From positions 868,001 to 932,000 of the forward strand of contig JAPXFQ010002153.1 in the NCBI GenBank assembly GCA_028564705.1: a stretch of DNA of 64,000 nucleotides, in the 5' to 3' direction. Positions 58,397 to 64,000 of this stretch are shown in pieces; positions within the stretch are counted from its first letter, which is position 1; every line of letters starts with the position of its first letter. The translations under genes were made by a program, and so were the position numbers. The notes under the pieces are model-generated. The model did no database searches. It saw nothing but the letters and a program-made list of their open reading frames with translations, and was not told the origin of the DNA. This stretch comes from Apricaphanius iberus (taxonomy: Eukaryota; Chordata; Actinopteri; Cyprinodontiformes; Aphaniidae).

Positions 58397-59229
58397 ATTT
58401 CTATAGGCAGTTCATCAGGGATTTCAGCGTGACAGCAGCCCCACTCCACGCACTCACTTCCACAAGAGTACGTTTTCAGTGGTCCCCGGAGGCGGAGGCC
58501 GCCTTTCAGAGTCTCAAGGCCCGTTTCACCTCGGCCCCCATCCTCACCATGCCTGACCCCCTTCGACAGTTCGTGGTCGAGGTGGACGCTTCTAGCGTGG
58601 GGATCGGGGCGGTCCTTTCCCAGCGGTCAGAACGGGATGGTAAGATGCATCCCTGCGCCTTTCTGTCACGGCGGCTCTCCCGGGCCGAGCAGAATTATGA
58701 TGTTGGCAATCGGGAGCTACTGGCAGTAAAAGTGGCACTGGAAGAGTGGAGACATTGGTTGGAGGGAGCGGAACACCTGTTTATTGTCTGGACTGATCAC
58801 AAGAACCTCGAATACATTCGCAAAGCTAAAAGACTTAACTCCCGTCAGGCTAGGTGGGCACTGTATTTTAACCGTTTTTCCTTTTCTCTTTCCTACAGGC
58901 CGGGGTCCCGGAACGTCAAATCCGATGCCTTGTCACGGCAACATGACCCCGAGCCTGTTGCCAAGGAACCAGAACCCATCCTTCCACTGACCTGTGTGGT
59001 TGGAGCAGTTACTTGGCAGATAGAAAAAGAGGTTAAACAGGCTAATGGTGAGGGTCCACCACCTAGTGGATGCCCCGTTAACCGATTGTTTGTTCCGGTC
59101 GAGTTGCGTCCACAGGTGATCCACTGGGCCCACACCTCACTGCTGTCCTGCCATCCGGGAGTTCGAAGGACTATGTTCGCCATCTCCCGGAGGTTCTGGT
59201 GGCCGTCTATTGACGTCTATGGCATCTGA
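58390..59229 (+). pseudogene. gypsy RT thumb, RNase H and integrase zinc finger, inverted relative to the integrase
   Basis: On the plus strand the frame runs from [16 protein letters not shown] (end of RT) through [20 protein letters not shown] and [18 protein letters not shown] (RNase H, catalytic Asp), [20 protein letters not shown] (catalytic Glu), [10 protein letters not shown] and [10 protein letters not shown]. It ends with [18 protein letters not shown] and RRFWWPS, the HH part of the integrase zinc finger. The frame closes at 59229 a few codons after joining Tc1 sequence. It should be collinear with the minus-strand integrase but lies head to head with it. RNase H removes the RNA strand during copying. 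Confidence 0.85.
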
Positions 59230-59488
59230 CTGAGGTTGTTGACAGATGTCTTTTATTCTGATTCTGAGTTCAAACAGGTGGCATTAATACAGGTTATGAG
59301 TAGATGGCAGAGGAGCCTCTTACACAAGGAACTACAGATCTTTGAAAGCCAGACATTTTGCTTGTTTGTGACCAATAACGTATTTCCCATGATAATTTGC
59401 AAATAAATAAATGAAAAATCGGACCATGGTATTTTGTGGGTTTTATTTTGTTTTTTTTTGTCTCTGATAGTTGAAGTTGATAATCAAA

Positions 59489-59859
59489 CACAGCCTGAAC
59501 ATGTCCCTGCGCTAACTGCAGTCAATTAGAGGTTTGATCCTTTCCAATGTGTGGAATCGACTGATGCAGAAAGGCTCGGCACTGGATAGATGCTTCGCCG
59601 CAAAGGAAAGAGACCATTTGACAGCCAGTGTTTAATCTGTCTGTGTCAGTCCATCAGTGTCAGCCACCGCTGTGACAGGCTCATACAGAGGAGGTGAATG
59701 ATAGAAAACAATAGAGCAGAAATTGTGATGGGAGAAGCACATCTCAGCTCAAGCACAAATCAGAAAGAAAGCATTGAGCAGCACGCGCCAAAGTATTGCA
59801 ACTCCTTCCTTGCACCCAAAACATTTGCTCTCTAGCATAAACATATTTGGGATAAATAT
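59489..59859. other. Nothing recognised
   Basis: Spacer between two Tc1-type elements with no supported feature. Confidence 0.4.
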
Positions 59860-60618
59860 ACCCCTGAAAAGTATTCTACCCTTTTCAGATTTATTTTACT
59901 TTCGCCATTTCCACATACAAATGTTTCATCATTCAATGAATTTTAACATCTGACAAAGAAAATCTGAGTAAATAATTTAAAAAAGTTTTCTTTTACAGCT
60001 GGTCTGAAGTTAGTCAGACAACCAAGGCCAGATATGAGGATATTTCTTTTTAAAGACATTAGTTAACTGTAATTTACCTTTTTTGGTCCAACTTCCCCAT
60101 CTATGCCTAGGCCTGATTGTTGAATGACATGCATAACTGAGAAAGCCCTTTTCCAAACTGTGCTCTTTAAAGAAAGATGTTAGTGGATGGGAAACAAAAT
60201 CCCTGACATGTGTTATTCTGAAAAGGGTAACAAAGCTTTGGATCCCCAGTGAACAAAAATGAGAACCATCGACAAATGGAAAAATATGGAAGACATGTGA
60301 ACTGTCCCAGGAAAGGCCGGCAAACTAAAACTACCTAAAGAGTACAAATATGACACATCAGGGGCTTTACACATGAACCCCGCAACGGCATCAAAGCACT
60401 GCTTCATTTTCTCAAGTTAAGGTCAGTGTTTATGAGATTGGGTAGAACTTGTTGGAGCCTTCTAATGTGAAAAAAAAGACTGCTGATAAAAAACAAAGGC
60501 CTGTCTCACATTTGTTAAATTTATTTAGCTGTGTGTCCCGTTACAGCTAACACGAGATTTCAGAGAAAGAGTATCACACTAACAGCCATGGAAGATGGTG
60601 ATAGTGTGATGGTCTTAA

Positions 60619-62191
60619 AGCTGCAGTCTGGAGGATTTATTTATGTATCAAAGTTTTAGATATCCTTAAAATAATAGGGATATTTAGTACTACGATAAAA
60701 GGCTAGTGCTTTACTAAATTGTTTATTCTTCGTAAGTCTTGCCTTCCCCCCAGAGACTATCGTGTTTCTTTGGTGCCAAAATCCGCGCGCATAAAGGCCA
60801 CGCGCGCTGTCACTCTCTGTGCGCTCGCGGCCTCTATATACGCATGCGCCGTCACTCTCTGCGCACTCGGCGTCACTGTCTGTGCCCTCGCTGTCTCTCT
60901 CTGTGCCTTTTGCTCGCTCGCCTTTGCTGAGTTTTGGCACCTTGGGGGCGGGCTTTGAATAGACGGACCACCAACCCTCCTCCTTTCTGATTGGCCACTA
61001 CTGTCTCCAGGTCAGAGCCAATCGAGGCAGAGAAGGGCGGGTCATCATTGCGGTTGGCGGCACCCTTTATAAAATAAAGTTTAATATCTAAGAAACCAAA
61101 GCAGCACACGTCTCTACCTCAGTGAAACTGTCCCCCCCCACTTGAAAAGTAAAGGAAAATATTAAACTTTATTTTATAGGTCATTCAAAGGTCACCATCC
61201 CCCCAGACAGCACCAAAACGGGCCAAAGTGGTCTACTTTTTTAGTGCTTCGTTTGTGCTGATTTGTGCAATTAAAATGTTTGTAAAATAGTTTGTGCTGT
61301 TTTGGTTTCTGAGATATTAAAAGTTTTATTTCTGTGTGATGACGTCACCATCCCCCCAACCAGCTCCAAAACGGACCAAAATGGTCTACTTTTTTAGTAA
61401 ACTTACCTCTTTTTTCAGATAAAGAAGAGGTAAGTTACTTACCTCTTCTTTATCTGACATCTCGATCTGCAATTAAATGCTGCCGCCCTTCTCTACCTCG
61501 ATTTGCTCTGACCTGGAGACAGTAGTGGCCAATCAGAAAGGAGGAGGGTTGGTGGTCCGTCTATTCAAAGCCCGCCCCCAAAGTGCCAAAACTCACTAAA
61601 GGTGAGCGAGCAGAAGGCACAGAGAGAGACAGCGAGGGCACAGACAGTGACGCCAAATGCGCAGAGAGTGACGGCGCGTGCGTATACAGAGACCGCGAGC
61701 GCACAGAGTGTGGTCTTTATGCGCGCTGATTACGGTTTTTATGCGCGCACAGATTTTGGCACCAAAGAAACACGATAAGAGACCCCTATGCATTTCACAT
61801 TGACTACCAAATTCTTTTAGGCAATAGAATTCAAGCTTTCGCCTTGTCTGCTGTGAATTAACCCCCATTGAATATTGCGCAAACCTGTTAGAATGGGGCT
61901 GTACACACAGGCCGCTCCTGTTCACAATTGCTTTATTGGAAAATAGAATCAGTAATGGAAAAATCACTCACCTCTGGAATGTCCATAACAAAATAGAACC
62001 AGGTGGTGCTGGACAGCACTTGCTGGTTTTCCTTTTGACCCACTGTGACAATACAGACAATGCGCGTGCACAATTGTTGACTTAGGGCTAGAGGGAGTAG
62101 GAATGGAGGGTGGATGGATGTTTTAGGATGGGCATTGAGAGTGGGATTTAAAACAAATCTCTCTCTCCCTAAAAACCCCAGACAGCAGCTT
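60619..62191. mobile_element. TTAA-flanked element inside a Tc1, carrying a foldback insertion
   Basis: TTAA flanks it at 60615-60618 and 62192-62195. The ends read inward AGCTGCAGTCTGGAGG and AAGCTGCTGTCTGGGG, an imperfect inverted repeat. Without the nested foldback element (1,020 bp plus one copy of its 6-bp duplication) it is about 550 bp long, a typical MITE size. No transposase is encoded. The TTAA site suits piggyBac or Kolobok elements. Confidence 0.68.
60758..61777. mobile_element. Long-armed foldback element with 6-bp target duplication
   Basis: AGAGAC flanks the element on both sides (60752-60757 and 61778-61783). Its ends read inward TATCGTGTTTCTTTGGTGCC on both strands. The inverted arms are about 300 bp (60758-61062 and 61466-61777) and contain a short array of GTCACTCTCTGTGCGCTCG-like words. 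The 400-bp middle holds a direct repeat (TCACCATCCCCCCA ... GGTCTACTTTTTTAGT at about 61191 and 61346) and two smaller inverted repeats (TATAAAATAAAGTTTAATAT at 61069 with its inverse near 61162; CTTACCTCTT/AAGAGGTAAG near 61405-61450). No coding sequence was recognised. Confidence 0.85.
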
Positions 62192-62675
62192 TTAACAAAG
62201 TTACTGATGAGTTTTGCTCAGAAAATCCATGAGGGCAATATCTGTTAATAATTCTATGACCATGAGCTCAAACACACTCAGGTTCTATCAGAGGAAAATA
62301 GCTCGAACATAACTAATGATCTTGGAATGGCATAAATAAAGTCTGGACTTAAATAGGCCATTCCTGCTGTAAAAACTCTCATACGATGCTGTGTTAAAAC
62401 ACATTTCCAAGAAGAGTAAGACAGAATTGTTCAGCAGTGATGTAAGGACTCATTATCAGTTATCAGAAACACCTGATGGCATTTGCTGCTGCCAAGGATT
62501 GCATAATCAATCTTTAGGTACCAAGGGGGTGGTTGTTTAGTCAGATAAGGCCAAATTGGTTTTGAAGGCTTCTTAGACTTAAGTTGTCTTTGGACAACAT
62601 GGAATGTGGAAGATTTTGATGGTGACACAATAAGCAAAAAAGTTAGAAATCTATAAGAAGACAAAGAACATCATA

Positions 62676-64000
62676 AATTATTTAATCGTCTCCGTTTGCA
62701 ACCGTCTCAGATATATTCTTCTAGATTTCTAAATGTAAAGACATTCTCATGAGATTTTTTTCTAACAACATAATGTTGATTATTCAACAGCACTGCAAAT
62801 TAAGTAAGAAAAGGGCACAGAAATATTTTAGCTTCCATGCAGGAAAAATGCAGGGTTTATGAGCTTTTAGCCAATTTCAGAGGGGATGAAAACTATATTA
62901 AATATGCAAGAAGTCCTGGTGAACAGAAAGCATTAAGATAAAATGTCATCTGGGTACTGCCCCAAATGAACCCTAATGAAAGCATTCACACAATTAAAAA
63001 TCTTATCAGTAAAGGGAAATGAGAAAATAAATTACAAAAGTGATAATAGTCTTTTAAAAAAAGTCTAATGTAACGGGAATTTCAAAATTGAAAATCTTAA
63101 CAAACAATTTAAACAAAAACAAAGAATTAATACTCGTGAATACCATTAAAGGACTTCATCGTAATTCAAGAGATTTCAGAAAGGTGCAAAAGCGATGAAT
63201 AGCTTTTTATACCTTTCTGAAAGGTCTGAAATAAAGAGTGTGACCCCAAGTCAATGCCTGTGCATTAAAAAGTATTCAGTGTGGCTTCGTTTTGTGAGGC
63301 TTCAGCAGCTCTTAGAGAAACCAAACAGAGAGGGGAGAAAATGAAAAACTCTATTGTGTTAAACTACCCAGAGTGGATATGAGGATGCATTATAAGCTTT
63401 TATCTTGGGAGAAATCATATTATAAGGCCCATCAAGTTTGGATGGAGCTTTCTGTTCTGACACCATGTCGGAAAAAGGCTGTAGGAAAGAAATATATATT
63501 TTTTTCATTATTCTTTTTTACCCTTCAAAAAAGACGTCTTTAAAACAGCTGAAGATATTTATTTCTCCCATGATGGTTATTGCTTTCTGATTTAAAACTG
63601 TGTTTCATAACGCTGTAAAACGTGTAATATAAGTAATTCTGTGAACACGGTCAAGTCATAAATCTTGAAGTGATATGTATAGTTTCAAAATCCAAATTGC
63701 TTAACCCAGAGAAGGATAAACAGAGAGGCTCAATTCCTTGAAGAAAATCGATTAAGAAGATAAGTCATTTCATCATTTTAATAAAGAGAATAGCACCTGA
63801 TATATATTTAATTTCTACATTTAGATAAAGTAATAACTTGCTTCATCAGATTCCAACCCCGAAATATTTCAATGGTTTTGATAACTTAAAAAAAGAAGAA
63901 AAAATGTATAATTCTGAGGATCATTCACAAAGCAGATGGCAATGGTATATTTATCTAAACATGAAAAATGTTACTATTGTGATTAATTTCTATAAGGGAA
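62676..64000. other. AT-rich stretch, nothing recognised
   Basis: No gene, repeat end or RNA feature could be supported to the right edge of the window. Confidence 0.4.

Larger units (their letters stand above)
56560..59488 (-). mobile_element. Tc1-like transposon, split by a gypsy relic
   Basis: The left part (56560-57112) is antisense Tc1: ACCCTTGTGCTTCACAGTAG, AGATGTTCTCTGGCAAACTT, GGAGCCCCAGATCAAGAGAC, then GTCTTCCATTTTCAAATAAT and AAGCTGCTTACCCATTGCAA. The right part (59226-59488) continues it with GTTGTTGACAGATGTCTTTT, TCAAACAGGTGGCATTAATA, CTTGCTTGTTTGTGACC and TTTGCAAATAAATAAATG, which are the leader and inverted-repeat side of the same Tc1 type. The transposase is full of stops. The gypsy relic 57113-59225 interrupts the text just after CTACAATTTTGTTTCAGGT. 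Confidence 0.72.
59860..62675 (+). mobile_element. Tc1-like transposon split by a TTAA-flanked element
   Basis: The left part (59860-60618) starts with an inverted-repeat side CTGAAAAGTATTCTACCC, then ACAAATGTTTCATCATTCAA and ATCTGACAAAGAAAATCTGA. The transposase text follows: GTAACAAAGCTTTGGATCCC, TGTCCCAGGAAAGGCCGGCA, TCAAGTTAAGGTCAGTGTTT and GTGTGTCCCGTTACAGCTAA. The right part (62196-62675) continues with CAGAAAATCCATGAGGGCAA, TTGGAATGGCATAAATAAAG, ACCTGATGGCATTTGCTGCT and GAAATCTATAAGAAGACAAA. Both parts follow the order of one fish Tc1 family. The transposase is dead, with a gap of about 60 bp at the insertion and many stops. Confidence 0.72.

Overview
The window looks like gene-poor, repeat-dense nuclear DNA from a teleost fish. 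The reasons are many decayed Tc1-like transposons of the types common in fish, fish-type non-LTR retrotransposon reverse transcriptases, Ty3/gypsy elements (one with a chromodomain integrase), an integrase-core DNA transposon, hAT, piggyBac and Harbinger-like short elements, a minisatellite and several microsatellites. There are no operons, ribosome binding sites or intact host genes. One short open stretch at 9744-9936 could be a host exon. Species cannot be told from this sequence. Family names come from recognising protein and end motifs, not from a database search.

Layout. 1-960: a LINE reverse transcriptase scrap and a Tc1 scrap. 2020-8222: a 30-bp minisatellite (about 2.1 kb net, roughly 70 units) split by three insertions: a hAT-like short element, a 3.2-kb integrase-type DNA transposon whose long terminal inverted repeats are themselves tandem arrays, and a solo LTR with a 5-bp target duplication. 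10021-14663: a Tc1-like element split by a gypsy element, which is itself split by a second Tc1 and by a piggyBac-like element. 15548-15668: a palindromic tetranucleotide repeat. 16750-18945: a decayed LINE on the minus strand holding a short Rex3-like tail with a 12-bp target duplication. 20142-20218: a TA repeat. 21652-25569: a pair of near-identical 120-bp inverted repeats around the 5' half of a LINE, which is interrupted by a Harbinger-like element.

26690-45340 is sparse: Tc1, gypsy and LINE remnants in AT-rich sequence. 45912-46126 carries a cluster of a 10-base motif in both orientations. 46275-47778 has a 384-bp direct duplication on both sides of an LTR, a proline-type primer binding site and a gag start. 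49150-50790 is a minus-strand gypsy relic and 51190-52145 a LINE 3' end. Two TTAA-flanked elements follow (52744-53310, 55391-56181). 56560-59488 is a Tc1 split by a gypsy relic with an internal inversion. 59860-62675 is a Tc1 split by a TTAA-flanked element, which is split by a long-armed foldback element.

The genes here do not cooperate in a pathway. The region is a stack of mobile-element insertions, and the nesting gives their relative ages. All coding copies seen are broken, so any mobility would depend on enzymes made elsewhere in the genome.
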